Positions 47,783 to 59,107 of a stretch of DNA of 64,000 nt are shown here, one piece after another. Source of the DNA: Zanthoxylum bungeanum (Eukaryota; Streptophyta; Magnoliopsida; Sapindales; Rutaceae). The notes beneath the pieces were generated by a model. That model searched no databases, was not told the origin of the DNA, and saw only the letters and a program-made list of their open reading frames with translations. Position numbers and translations under genes: made by a program. The stretch spans positions 62,001 to 126,000 of the forward strand of contig SKCR01021130.1 in NCBI GenBank assembly GCA_019454045.1. The letters are read 5' to 3'. Each line of letters opens with the position of its first letter. Positions within the stretch are counted from its first letter, which is position 1.

Positions 47783-49975
47783 CAACCAAATGAACATGTA
47801 TATCATGCGATGCGATGCAATGCAATGATCTATATACATATCAGTACAGTCAACCACAATCATTCACAAGCTGGTGACATCTCAGTCGTTCCATACATAC
47901 AAAGTGGGCTCGTGTCCTTTTTCAACAAACACATCTATATGAAAAGTGCTCATATGTGTCATCAAACATATCAACACATTTCATACAACATGACCCACAC
48001 TCAGATCAAAATTATTCCAGCCCAGAAACCAAGTTGTAGTCTAGAAAACTTCATTAAAACTCTTTTACATCTCGAGTTCTGAAACATGTTTTACTTAAAG
48101 ATATGCTTATATTTAAAAATGAAACGACAAGTTATACTAAACTTTTCATGCTGAAACTAACTTATTAATACTTAAACATAACAATATATCAAACAGAATC
48201 AATGAAACGTAATGTCATCACCAAAAAATATCAGACGCATCACTGGAAAATATATATTCGGTGTGGAGTTTGACTGCATAAGTTATTGTCCATACTCCTT
48301 AAAAATCTAATCACAGAAACATCAGCTATTTTTATTTCTAATCTTCTTTATCGGAATACGCGTCACTGTGACATAAAAAACTCACACTAAAGCTGGTACA
48401 TCTATAACTGGAAATCCAGTGTCGATTTCATATTTGTTCCTCTTATAACTTGCTATATAGAATTCAGGCACAACGCATACCTTTAGACAATCTTTTTCTA
48501 TACGTGCTCTTTACGAAACTCACTGTCTGTACCTCTCGAAACTCTCATTTTATGCTTTCTAAAACTCCATAACTACTAGTACTTATTTTTATAAGCCTTC
48601 AATCTATACACATATCTAAACACACAATCAGCCATCGTACCTTGTCTACCTACGACGAGTTCTCAGTGAGGTACTTACCTGGGGTCCATGCTATCCTTTC
48701 TTTTTCCCCATCTGTAACATAAAATACGAATGGTTAAGGTCGTTAATCATGAAACATAAACTCCCCAAATTTCCAAGAAAACCCAAATAAATCCATTTTT
48801 TAGTGATTTCAATTTCATTATAATTAAGCTATATCCTTAATTACGTTCGTCAAAGCAAAAATGCGTGTGAAATTCGATTTTACCGGAAACTCGCTTTACT
48901 TATGGGATTGATCAAATTCGCTCTGATTTCTCTCATATTCTACCAAATGCACATATTCAATATACTAATACTCAAACAATTCAATTTATAACATTATGCT
49001 ACTCTACGAAGCTACTGGAAGCATCCGAACGTTTAATGAAAAATTTGAAATTAACGAATTTTTACCGAAAGGTCTTACCAAGATTTCAAGGGCATATACG
49101 AACGTCAAACGATCCCACGAACACGCTGGAATCGACGGAATTTCGATCGGAGATACTGTTCATTCGATGTTACTCTTCACTGCGGCTTCTTCTCATCGTT
49201 TTGTGTGAAACCGTGCACTGAACAAAAAATTTATCACCGTCAACTTGTAGTACTCTCCGAGAGCTTCGATTTGGCAGGTGGCTCGGGTTGTGAAATGAAG
49301 CGAGGAGTCAATATCGGAATACCCATGCGCGGACGTTTCTCTATCTCCAGCAGCTGTTTCCGGCGACTTGGGGGCTGCCGCCGGCCACCACAAGGTGGAG
49401 AGGTGGCCGGCGCACCCCCTCGGCTAGTCGCGCTGGCAGGCTAGCCCCCGGCGTGACTAGTGAAGCAGAAGACGATTTTTGGGGGTGGGGTCGAATTATG
49501 GGATTTGGGAAGTTATGCAATTTTTACAATAATGAGAAATTATGGGATATTTATAAGAAAGTTTCTGAAAATTACATTCTGACCCCCCAAAATTACAATT
49601 AGGTCCATGTCATTGGGCTTTCTCAGAAATTCGCGTTTTTGAAGCTCTTCTGATGTAAATTTCAAAAAGTATTCAACACGAAAGTTGTTCGTTTCGAAAA
49701 AAAGAGTCTGATGGTTTAAGAATCAACTCAAACGAAATTCGTTGTCTATCTTTAGAGCCGAAATAAAAAAAATTTACGTGTATAACGATAAAATCAGAAA
49801 TCGCGTAATCGGTTCTCGGAACCACGTGTTTTCCAACGCGAGGAAACGTCACTTAAAAATATTCTAACCTATTTTCCAACACATAAAGTCTTATTTCCGA
49901 ATGTCTTCCAATTCCAAATTCTAAACCTAAATTCGGAAAACTTCTAGAACATTCTGAAAGATTCGGGATATTATA

Positions 49976-51166
49976 AAAATGAAGAATTTGGAAGAGTTGA
50001 GAAAATCAAAGGTTAGAGAGGTTAGAGAATGTTAAAAGTGAAACATTAATAAAGAATATGAAAAGTTAAACATTATTAGCTCGTTTGAATCATTAAGAAC
50101 TTATTTGCTTATATGGATATGCTTAAAGTTAATGACATATATGTAATCACATTTAGAAAAAAAATACATTTCTCAATTCTTATATATTAAATAGTTGTTC
50201 TTGCTAAAATTATTATATTTTTAATCTAACTTGAATTAAGTGCAGCCCATTTAATTCGATCCAATCCAACCCGAACTTAATTTGGTTGGGTTGGATTTTT
50301 TAACGGGTCAAGTTAGGTTCCCTTGTGCTATTTAGGTTGGTTGACAGGTTGACCACCGAACCCGACCTATGTCTACCGGTTTGTGGGCCTTGAGAACATA
50401 TGCTTTAGGCAGCGGGCTGCTTATATGAAGTATAACACAATTGGCCGAACAGCGCAGCTATTTGACTCCGATACCATCAAGTTGCTCAACTGCCTGCATT
50501 CGTCAAAAGCCAAAAATGTGTAAACTGAAAACAAAATATAAGTTGCTCAACTTGCGTTTCCTATTTTAATCAGCATATCTTACAAGTTACAGATATAATT
50601 TATGCTTAGTTTTCAATACGTGGACTGCAAAAAATATTGGTAATAAAGAAATTACATGTTAGTTTAAACTAAAATTACCTCATGCTGCCAAAACGTGTTA
50701 TCATTGTCCTCCATAGTCAGAATTCTAAGATCCGTGTTTCTTTCAGATTGTGTTTTTAAAAATAATTTTTGGTATTTTATTATAAGGGAAATGATATAAT
50801 TATCAACACTTTTCCCGAATTTTATCTCAACTCTCTCACAGTAACTACGGTGAGCTACAATAATGAGGTTTTTAATGTCTTATTTTTTTTTTTATTTGTT
50901 TATTTGTTAAGAGATGATTTTCTCAATTCGAATTTGTGTTCATAATAAAATAATTTTACTATTACATCAAGACTCAACTTCAACGAAATCCCATACTAAT
51001 TATATATATATAAATTAAAAAAAAAAAATTTATGGGTGCGACAATCGAATCCCCAAATTAATTTACACTAAAATATAATTAATAATTAATTATGCCACCG
51101 TCCAGCAACTAGATGTCATAATGACGAAGGCTGTAGACAATGTTTAATAATTGTTTGTCATTGATG
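49976..51166. other. Intergenic region upstream of the RING-H2 gene
   Basis: Mostly AT-rich. 50255-50385 is a word-rich stretch: AATCCAACCC pairs with GGGTTGGATT across a short loop, plus more CCCGAAC and GGTTGG words, probably a decayed hAT-like miniature element. Near 50470 CTCCGATACCATC resembles a minus-strand retroelement primer site without any surrounding element. Confidence 0.4.
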
Positions 51167-51176
51167 CCACGTGTCC
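51167..51176 (+). promoter_or_regulatory. G-box/ABRE-like site
   Basis: CCACGTGTCC has a CACGTG core with the ACGTGTC form bound by bZIP factors in ABA and stress responses. It lies about 280 bp upstream of the RING-H2 start, a plausible promoter position. A single site is weak evidence. Confidence 0.4.
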
Positions 51177-51455
51177 AAAAATATGTGAGCAATATTTGAA
51201 GCAAATTGAAGTTCCTCCAGGCTCCATGAAACAGTTTCCATCATACAATTGTCACTAGCTGTACAGCACGCAAGACTCCCGAGCTCTCAGTTCATCTTTA
51301 AACACCAAATTGAAGCCCGAGTTTAGTGGAACCACTTTCACTTTAAAAGAATAAGTGAATGTGTTCCTTGTTCTTAAGAAACAAGGCTAAATTTCAGAAC
51401 AACTTTATAATCCGATAAAAATCATTCCCTGTATCTCTGCTGTGTTTCAGCTGCC

Positions 51456-52243
51456 ATGGAAGGTGTAGGATCTCCAGCAAGTCAAAATACAGGGTCATTT
51501 CTTCCTCATCTTCTCATTTCAATTGGTGGCATAACTGCAACAGCTCTAGCACTTGTTGCATATCACCACATCGTTAAATATATAATGAAACGGAGGCGAC
51601 AAAGATCGACAATTTCTGCTTCACAACCACTTCAATTTGCTAAAGGAATTGACGAAGAAGTCCTCCTAACAATCCCAATTCTCTCGCTTACTCCACAAAG
51701 GATTGTGAGCTATTTCGTGTTGATCAAAGTGAATGTGTTATTTGCTTAGGAGAATTGGTAGATGGGGCAATGGTACGCTTGCTGCCTAATTGTAGGCACC
51801 CGTTTCATGTTCCATGCATTGGTAGTTGGTTTTTAGGGCATAGTACCTGCCCGGTTTGTAGGTCACCTGTAGTTGTTGAACCAAAAAGCATTCCTGGAGA
51901 ATCGGCTATGCCAGTGATTGATTATGGCGTCAGAAATGATGAGAGGTTACATAGAAGCGCTTCTAGTTCAAGGTTAGAAGAGAAGAAGCAACTTTTGGAT
52001 ATCACTTTGAAGAGGTCATTATCAATGGGAGAATGTTGTAATTGTGTTCTTGTTAGTGTGCCAGAAGGTGATGATGATCATGACTCTTGTTCTTTTTCAT
52101 CGACAAGAATTTTAAGGGAGAGTAAATCGTCAAGGAAACAATTAGATTGCATGTCTTCAAGGGTAAAAAGGTCTTTCTCACAACTAAGGTTGGGCAGCAG
52201 GAATAGCAGCAACACAACAGCTAATGGATTTCTTCCTTACTGA
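51456..52243 (+). pseudogene. ATL-family RING-H2 E3 ubiquitin ligase with a one-base frameshift
   Basis: The first frame (51456-51749) gives an N-terminal membrane segment (LLISIGGITATALALVAYH), a basic stretch (KRRRQR) and the ATL-typical GIDEEVLLTIPILSLTPQ. The frame then slips at the A run 51697-51699, where one A is missing. The second phase, from about 51698, continues as KDCELFRVDQSECVICLG, a complete RING-H2 (C-X2-C, then NCRHPFHVPC, Trp three residues on, CPVC) and a Ser-rich tail ending GFLPY (stop 52243). Such proteins are membrane-anchored ubiquitin ligases, often in defence or stress signalling. ATL genes are usually intronless. Either a true pseudogene or a homopolymer sequencing error is possible; everything else is intact. 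Confidence 0.88.
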
Positions 52244-52268
52244 GATTCTTTTGTATTTGGATTTTAAG

Positions 52269-52295
52269 TATTATTATTATTATTATTATTATTAG
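52269..52295 (+). repeat. (TTA)n microsatellite
   Basis: About nine TTA/ATT units 25 bp after the RING-H2 stop, probably in the 3' UTR. Confidence 0.9.
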
Positions 52296-53522
52296 TATAG
52301 GGCCAACATTTTGTGCTAGTTGAACACATCTTTGACTATATTTTCATATCATAACAAAAATCTTAATATTATTTTAAGTATCGATCTTGTAAATAATCCG
52401 GATTTAGTTGATTTTATAGTTTAAATGAGATAACTGATTTACTTACACTTAATATTTATATCTCATTTTGTTTGTCTATAAATTCTCAAACAGTATTTCT
52501 AATTCACATTATAGTTTATCTCTCCTCTTTCTATTTCATTTGAAATCATATTCTTAATTATAAATAACTTTAAAAACATTTAATTTTATTTCGGATGAAT
52601 TCTAATGAAATTTAATGTAATTTATTCCTTTAAACTTAAAATTTCTCATCGAACTTGAAATCTTGACTATCACTGTGCAGGAGCTAATAATCAGTGTTCG
52701 CATCATGAAGTGCAATAAATAATAAAAAATCATGAAAAACTTATTGAAATAATTTAAAGAAAAATAACAAATAACAATAGAACTTAAAACTAAAAAATTA
52801 TATAGTTTTTGTGGATGTCTGATATTTATGTCTCTTATTTTAATAGGAGATTATTTTTATTTTTTAATACATTTTATTTTAATTTTATAAGTTAATAAAA
52901 AAATTAATTATAAGATTAGGTCACGTATGTTTTTTTCTATGTTATAGGAGATTACAAAATATGTTTTTATTGTAATAGGTAATAAAAAAATTAAACATAT
53001 AAATTAGGTATCGCAGAGTTTTTTTAAATTTTAATGGGACTTATTTTTATAATTTAATAATAAGAATTTACATTATTAATTAATGAAATTAATATGTTTC
53101 TTATTTTAATAGGAGATTATGTTTTTTATATTGTAATATATTTCTTATTTTAATTTTATAATTTAATAAAAGATAGGAGATTCTTTTTATATTGTAACAA
53201 AATTCTTATTTTAATAATTATTATATTACATTTATAATTTTAAAATAAAAATTAATTTTAGAGATATTTTAATTTTATAATTAATAATAAAAAATCCCTT
53301 ATAGAAATTATGTGTCAAATATTAAATTAATAGGTCTCTTATTTTAAAAAGAGATTATGTTTTTATTTTATAATAGGTTTTAATATTTAGGTTTTTTTTT
53401 TCATTTTGAATTAGTTTATAGCAACAAACTTTAATGTTTCTAATTTTCATTTTCACTATTTGACTTCTTAATTTTAGCTTCAATGTTTTGTTTAAATTTT
53501 AGAATTAGTAACTAAGTAATGT
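52296..53522. other. AT-rich region with a degenerate tandem repeat
   Basis: From about 52828 to 53380 the phrase TCTTATTTTAATAGGAGATTAT recurs about five times in decaying form, separated by poly-T and ATTTTATAATTTAATAA. No gene is evident. It ends at the exact left edge of element B. Confidence 0.5.
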
Positions 53523-54094
53523 TGTTGATGGTGTTTTCAGGCACTATGACATTTAAGGCAGCACGACGAGGACAGAAGGGTAATTCCCTGACTGGTTGAG
53601 ATCATCAAAGCCGACCCGACCACAACATGTAAAGACCGACCACTTTGGTTCGGATGACCGAGCACTCTAAGGTCGGCAGAAACACTCTCAGCATAAAAGA
53701 TTGTCATGACCGACCTCATGAAGACCGAGCACATGACGAGGCGTGCTCAGAAAGATAAAGCATCCTATTCTTGCGGAAAAGGGATAAGTTGTCATACTTT
53801 AATGGGGTAAAGTAATAAAGTTAATATCCTAATAGGATAAAGGAAATAAATGTAGTTTTAATTAGGAATCCTTATGGGAAAAGGGAATAGTTTTGACTAG
53901 GAATCCTGATAGGAAAAGGAGACCATCTCCAATTGGGAATTCTTGTACAAATAGGAATCTGATTTCTACACTATTATAAATAGAAGGGTAGAGTGTGCAT
54001 AAGAAAAACAAGTTGAAAGTTGAAAGTTAAAAGTTGAGATCAAGATCATTATTGTGAGACTTGTAAACAAAAGAGAGAGCTGAGAAGCGTGTTT
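53523..54094 (+). repeat. 5' LTR of element B, first 572 bases
   Basis: It starts TGTTGATGG and includes the GACCGACCAC words and TATA box (near 53980). It stops at the CACTA insertion in the sequence AGAAGCGTGTTT. The uninterrupted site is present at 55855-55866, where GTGTTT is followed by GAGTAAT. Confidence 0.9.
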
Positions 54095-54518
54095 CACTAC
54101 AAGAAAAAAGGCTTTTACTGATACTAAATTAGTGTCAGTAAAGGGTTTTACTGACACTATATAAATGTGTCAGTGTTGCCGCAGCCAGAAATCACTGACA
54201 CTAGTTTCTAGTGTCAGTGATTCTTAGTGTCAGTAAACGTTAATACTGTAGTATCAGAAAATTATTGACACTATGGTATCAGTAATCTCTCACACTATTT
54301 TAGTGTCAGTAAATTATTGACACTATATCATCAGTATTTAGTGATACTATAGTGTCAGTAAATTTTGTTACTGCAGTATCAGTATATCGCATATATTTGA
54401 TTTTTAGTGTCAGTAATTATTGTTACTATAGTATCAATATCCGTCAATATCTTTTAAAATTTAAAAATCGTATTATTTCACAATTATATTTCTTATTTTT
54501 TGTAATTAAATTAATCAT

Positions 54519-54611
<93 letters not shown>

Positions 54612-55122
54612 AACTCAATGAAATAAAAAACTAAAAAATTACATTTATATAAAATCGCAATATAATAGATTAATCGTATTAATCAATTCAACAGTATCAC
54701 ATGATAAATACAAAAACTCCATAGACAATCTTTAAATTAACATATATATATTTCAAAAACTACTCTTAAAGTCCCATCAAAATGTCATGCCCCCACCAAA
54801 ATTCATGATACTTGTTGAGAAGCCTGCAACAATCCCCCAACAATATGATATCTGGCACAAAATCTGAAATTATAAACCAAATGTTAAGAATTAGATGGAC
54901 TTCCAAAAAAAATCGATATCTTCATAAATAAAAACATTAAATACATCCAAATAAAAATACAAAATATAACCCTAATCTAATTTTTGTCACATAAAGCACT
55001 TATTGACAATAACCATACCAACAACCTAAGAGCATGCATATAAAAAACCAAATGGCATCCATAATAACAAGTTGTATCTTTCATACCGCTACATAATCAC
55101 CAAAACAAACAAATCAATAACA

Positions 55123-55166
<44 letters not shown>

Positions 55167-55440
55167 ACACATATATATATATAGACGGACATAAAACTGA
55201 AATAAAAGGATCTCATGAACCAGATGAAGTTTATCAGATGACATGATCTAATACTGTTTCCAAATGCAGGAAGAAAATCAAGATGACAAGATAGTTGTTC
55301 ATTATGGAATTCCTGGAAACTAAAAGTTCAAAGCTCAAAATGTACTAGAATGTAACATTCCAGGTAATTGCCATAAAAATAGATGAGATAAACATGTTAG
55401 ATCTCAATATATCAAATACTGCTTCCATAGCATTCATGCT
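54095..55440 (+). mobile_element. CACTA end fragment (copy 1) in the 5' LTR
   Basis: It starts CACTACAAGAAAAAAGG, with many AGTGTCAGTAA and TTACTGACACTA words to about 54440. It then matches 61733-63055 almost base for base, including a (TA)n run and a (CA)n run. It ends abruptly at 55440 without a terminal repeat and joins LTR sequence, so it is not a complete transposon. Confidence 0.92.
54521..54609. repeat. (TA)n microsatellite
   Basis: A nearly pure TA run of about 89 bases. The sister copy at about 62154-62201 is shorter, so length differs between the two CACTA copies. Confidence 0.95.
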
Positions 55441-56080
55441 AAGGTCGGCAGAAACACTCTCAGCATAAAAGATTGTCATGACCGACCTCATGAAGACCGA
55501 GCACATGACGAGGCGTGCTCAGAAAGATAAAGCATCCTATTCTTGCGGAAAAGGATAAGTTGTCCTACTTTAATGGGGTAAAGTAATAAAGTTAATATCC
55601 TAATAGGATAAAGGAAATAAATGTAGTTTTAATTAGGAATCCTTATGGGAAAAGGGAATAGTTTTGACTAGGAATCCTGATAGGAAAAGGAGACCATCTC
55701 CAATTGGGAATTCTTGTACAAATAGGAATCTGATTTCTACACTATTATAAATAGAAGGGTAGAGTGTGCATAAGAAAAACAAGTTGAAAGTTGAAAGTTA
55801 AAAGTTGAGATCAAGATCATTATTGTGAGGCTTGTAAACAAAAGAGAGAGCTGAGAAGCGTGTTTGAGTAATAAAAGTATCATCCTTTTTGTGCCCGTGG
55901 ACGTAGGTCGGACAAAGATCCGCCGAACCACGTTAAATCTCCTTGTTGATTGGTGTATTTATCTGTCTTTTGCTAAGTTTGCTTTTGGTCCCCCATAACC
56001 AAACAAATTCACTATTGAGGGAGGATTGTCTCGAGAGTAATATTCCCACATTGCCCTGAGACCAAAATCAGCCGTCAACA
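55441..56080 (+). repeat. 5' LTR of element B, bases ~147 to end
   Basis: It re-enters the LTR at AAGGTCGGCAG (equivalent to 53669) and runs to the TCAACA end. The stretch 55441-55866 therefore repeats 53669-54094. The complete LTR would be about 786 bp, close to the 793 bp of element A. Confidence 0.92.
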
Positions 56081-56082
56081 GT

Positions 56083-56100
56083 TGGCGCCGTCTGTGGGGA
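56083..56100 (+). other. Primer-binding site of element B
   Basis: TGGCGCCGTCTGTGGGGA lies two bases after the LTR. The first ten bases fit the complement of a plant aspartate tRNA 3' end as used by many Gypsy elements, but the exact tRNA is not certain. Confidence 0.75.
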
Positions 56101-56133
56101 ACTCAACAAAAAGCAACTCGCGTAGTAAGACAA

Positions 56134-57288
56134 ATGGCGGAAGGCGGAAACCAACAACCATCGGGGAGCTCGGCTACAGATTGGATAGAGAAGATAGAGG
56201 AGACTCTTAGGAAAGAAAGGGAAGAAAGCCAAACTCTGCTAAAAACCATAGTAGACCGGTTGGAAAAGATAGAAGGAGCACACAATGGAAAATTCGAGGC
56301 CGGGACTAGCCGACAAAGGAATGAAGTAGCGGAAGGAAAGAGAATTGTCGATGTAAGTGAGGACGACAGACCCCGGAGGAGGGATCCCTACAGGGTAAGA
56401 TCCGTGGTGGTGCAAAGAGATTCCCAGACCGAGGACACATGGGAGGAGGAAGATGACAAATCATCACCAGACTCCTCCTACGATAGCCCTCACAGCACTC
56501 GGAGAAGGGGAAAAGAACATACCGAAAAAATACGAGAAGACACCGACCCTGAGAAGCGCCACTCCCGAGATAGCAGAAAGAAAAGAAACCACTGGGGGCG
56601 GCATGGAACCAAAGACAGCAGCATGAAATCTTGGTTACGGGAGGAACTGGTCAAATGGGGAGTATACCCCAATACAAACAGAGGGGATGTCCAGGACGGC
56701 AAAGATGAGTCCCCCCTCACAGAAGAAATAAAGACGGAGAAATTCCCAAAAAGATTCAGCATGCCGACCATGACACCATACAAGGGCCATACCGACCCAA
56801 AAACCCACATTGAAGGTTTCGTCCTACTAATGGAGGTACAAGGGGTAACAGGGGACGCCATCTGCAAAGTGTTCCCCCTAACTCTGGCCGGACCGGCCAT
56901 TCTATGGTATAGAAGCCTAGCCCAAAGAAGCATCAACAGCTTCGCACAACTAAGGAAGTCATTCATACGACACTTCAAGGGGGCTTGTGTCCCCAGAAAG
57001 ACAATTGGAGAACTAAGACTTATGAAACAAGGAGACGATGAACCTTTGAAAATATTTATTGAAAGATACCATAATATGGTACTCGAAGTCGGAGGGTATG
57101 AATCCCCCGAGGCCTTGGAAAGCTTGAAAAGAGCCTTGAAAGTCGGGAGGCTATGGACCCACCTGAGGATCCAAGATACCCCGGACTACGCCACCGCCCT
57201 GGAGGTGGCCCGAAAATTCGTTTTATTAGAAAACGAGGAGAAAATATCCCGAAGAGGGAACACCATTAGAGAAAGGACCACAGTGTAA
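56134..57288 (+). CDS. gag: Gag protein of element B (Ty3/Gypsy, TAT-like)
   Basis: An intact frame of 384 codons starting 33 bases after the primer site. Residues about 16-48 look like a coiled coil (EKIEETLRKEREESQ). Residues 75-200 are charged and low in complexity, rich in Arg, Glu and Asp. Residues about 240-345 match the retrotransposon gag domain: CKVFPLTLAGPAILWYRSL, then FAQLRKSFIRHF, LRLMKQGDDEPLKIFIERY and RFVLLENEE-like text at the end. There is no zinc knuckle before the stop. The frame is open, so selection or recency is suggested. Just after the stop, 57300-57360 still reads as a gag C-terminal phrase (LREQVEDLVKEGFF) in another frame. Confidence 0.9.
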   Translation: MAEGGNQQPSGSSATDWIEKIEETLRKEREESQTLLKTIVDRLEKIEGAHNGKFEAGTSRQRNEVAEGKRIVDVSEDDRPRRRDPYRVRSVVVQRDSQTEDTWEEEDDKSSPDSSYDSPHSTRRRGKEHTEKIREDTDPEKRHSRDSRKKRNHWGRHGTKDSSMKSWLREELVKWGVYPNTNRGDVQDGKDESPLTEEIKTEKFPKRFSMPTMTPYKGHTDPKTHIEGFVLLMEVQGVTGDAICKVFPLTLAGPAILWYRSLAQRSINSFAQLRKSFIRHFKGACVPRKTIGELRLMKQGDDEPLKIFIERYHNMVLEVGGYESPEALESLKRALKVGRLWTHLRIQDTPDYATALEVARKFVLLENEEKISRRGNTIRERTTV

Positions 57289-57604
57289 GGGGACATGCCA
57301 CGAATGGGTGCAAAGACCTGCGGGAGCAGGTGGAAGACTTGGTGAAAGAAGGCTTTTTCAGTGTGTACATAGACCATTCGGTTTTTGAGGACGACCAAGT
57401 TGATAGCGGAAGTCATCCGGTCGGATGCGTGGAATGCTGAGATGCAGAGAGGATGTATTAAGAAGAGCCTTGCTTGTAGTGACCCTCGTAGAGTTGCAAG
57501 AAGGCAACGGATCCCCAAAAAGGTGAGTAAAACCTCTTTTGACTTAGGTTGACATTTGATTATGCTTGCTTGTTATGGCTCACACAATGGTTTTGATATT
57601 TGTT
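57289..57604 (+). pseudogene. Remnant of gag-pol junction, pol deleted
   Basis: It contains CKDLREQVEDLVKEGFFSVYID, typical of the region after gag in TAT-like elements. A stretch reading DDQVDSGSHP follows and then stops. Protease and everything downstream are missing, so the element became GAG-only by deletion. Confidence 0.6.
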
Positions 57605-57826
57605 TTTCGGCTCGGGTCTGCTCTTGTACCGCCGAGACCGATGTTTCTTTCCGGCTCGGGTCTGCTCTTGTACCGCCGAGACCGATGTTTCTTTCCGGCT
57701 CGAGTCTGCTCTTGTACCGCCGAGACCGATGTTTCTTTCCGGCTCGGGTCTGCTCTTGTACCGCCGAGACCGATGTTTCTTTCCGGCTCTGGTCTGCTCT
57801 TATACCGCCGAGATCGATGATTATTC
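57605..57826 (+). repeat. Five 44-bp tandem hairpin units
   Basis: CTCGGGTCTGCTCTTGTACC plus GCCGAG units at 57609, 57655, 57699, 57743 and 57787 (approximate). Each unit has CTCGG and CCGAG arms. Element A has only two such units, in a different place. Confidence 0.9.
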
Positions 57827-58059
57827 GGCTCGGGGCTGGATTTCGTTCCGCCGAGGCCACTTGATTATTCAGCTCGGGGTCGGGTTACGTCCCACCGAGT
57901 CATGCTCATTGGTCTGGGGATGGGACATTCCCCCAGAGCCAAGTACCTCTTTCAGCTCGGGGTCGGGTTACGTCCCACCGAGTCATGCTCATTGATCTGG
58001 GGACGAAAAATTCCCCCAGAACCAAGTATCTCTCTTAGCTCGGGGTCTTCAGGGGCATT

Positions 58060-58440
58060 CTCGATGCATAGGATCCGTGAGAAGCATAGCACAGGGAAGG
58101 ATAATACCCCCGTGGCGATTGCTTACTCCAGTGTTACCGAACATAAGGAGGAACATGTCCTTAATGTGTCGAACACTCTTTTGATCCTCACCTACCCGAT
58201 GTAATGGATCCGTGGGAAAGCATAGCACGGGGGGTGATGACACCCCCGTGACGATTGCTAGCTCCAGTGATGCCGGAACTAAGGAGGAATATACCCGTAG
58301 TAGTCCGAACACTCTTTGATCCATTCATCATCCGGATCTGCGAGAGACACAGCACGGGGATGCGTTGTGCCCCTGGGCGTGTGCCTACTCCAGCGTGGTA
58401 AGGAGGAGCCCTCATACAATACACAGGCTCCCCAGTGAAC
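58060..58440 (+). repeat. CACGGGG/CCCCGTG stem-loops of element B
   Basis: Three units, near 58087, 58226 and 58352, carry these arms with different loops. The middle unit has a 10-bp stem (CACGGGGGTG). The matching block in element A is 165-560. Confidence 0.8.
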
Positions 58441-58764
58441 CGACGTGTAGAGGATGTGCCTTTACCATTCAAACGCTCTTCTGATCCGAATCCTGGTTCG
58501 CCGGGACACTGAATTGAAAGATTCAGAATTGTGTTTTGGAGACCTCGGGCGGGACGCTGTTTTGAGGCATCCATGTTGTTGTTTATGCTTGCGAAACGTT
58601 TTTGTCTTGGGATAAGTGCTAAGTCACCCCCGCCTTTTTATTTCATTTTCCAGAATCTTATTTTTATTTTTCGCCGGTCTGGCAGAGGGACGCCCATGCC
58701 ATATTCGGTAGGGTTTCAAAGGTGGATACACTTCCCATCTGAATAAGTCCCAAGGATTAACCAG

Positions 58765-59107
58765 TGCTCGGGGCTGGATTCGTTCCGCCGAGGCCACTTG
58801 ATTAATCGGCTCGAGGCTGGATTTATTCCGCCGAGGCCATTTGATTAATCGGCTCGGGGCTGGATTTGTTCCCCCGAGGCCACTTGATTAATCGGCTCGG
58901 GGCTGGATTTGTTCCGCCGAGGCCACTTGATTAATCGGCTCGGGGCTGGATTTGTTCCGCCGATGCCACTTGTTTATTCGGCTCGGGGCTGGATTTCGTT
59001 CCGCCGAGGCCACTTGTTTATTCGGCTCGGGGCTGGATTTCGTTCCGCCGAGGCCAGTTGTTTATTCGGCTCGGGGCCAGATTTCATTCCGCCGAGGACA
59101 CTTGGTT
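58765..59107 (+). repeat. Eight ~43-bp tandem hairpin units
   Basis: CTCGG, then GGCTGGATTTGTTCCG, then CCGAG, then GCCACTTGATTAATCGG, repeated about eight times with small changes. Confidence 0.9.

Larger units (their letters stand above)
37183..49975 (-). mobile_element. Long Gypsy-type LTR G, split by element F
   Basis: The two outer parts (37183-38752 and 47226-49975, less the hAT MITE) have no coding sequence and resemble the Gypsy solo LTR at 29127-30817: TGTGAGAGCCC at the left, ATTCGGGATATTATA at the right, and shared internal phrases. Without its insertions it is about 3.9 kb, within the range of chromovirus LTRs. The right terminal CA is mutated and no target duplication could be fixed, so it may be a truncated rather than a solo LTR. 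Confidence 0.55.

Noticed and set aside
50465..50490. Primer-binding site on the minus strand (CTCCGATACCATC)
   Set aside because: No LTR edge next to it and no retroelement sequence around it.
2351..53522. AATGT beside both the A 3' LTR (2351-2355) and the B 5' LTR (53518-53522) as evidence that A and B are one rearranged element
   Set aside because: The A flank is offset by one base from the LTR end, and both elements have their own matching parts; a five-base match is easily fortuitous.
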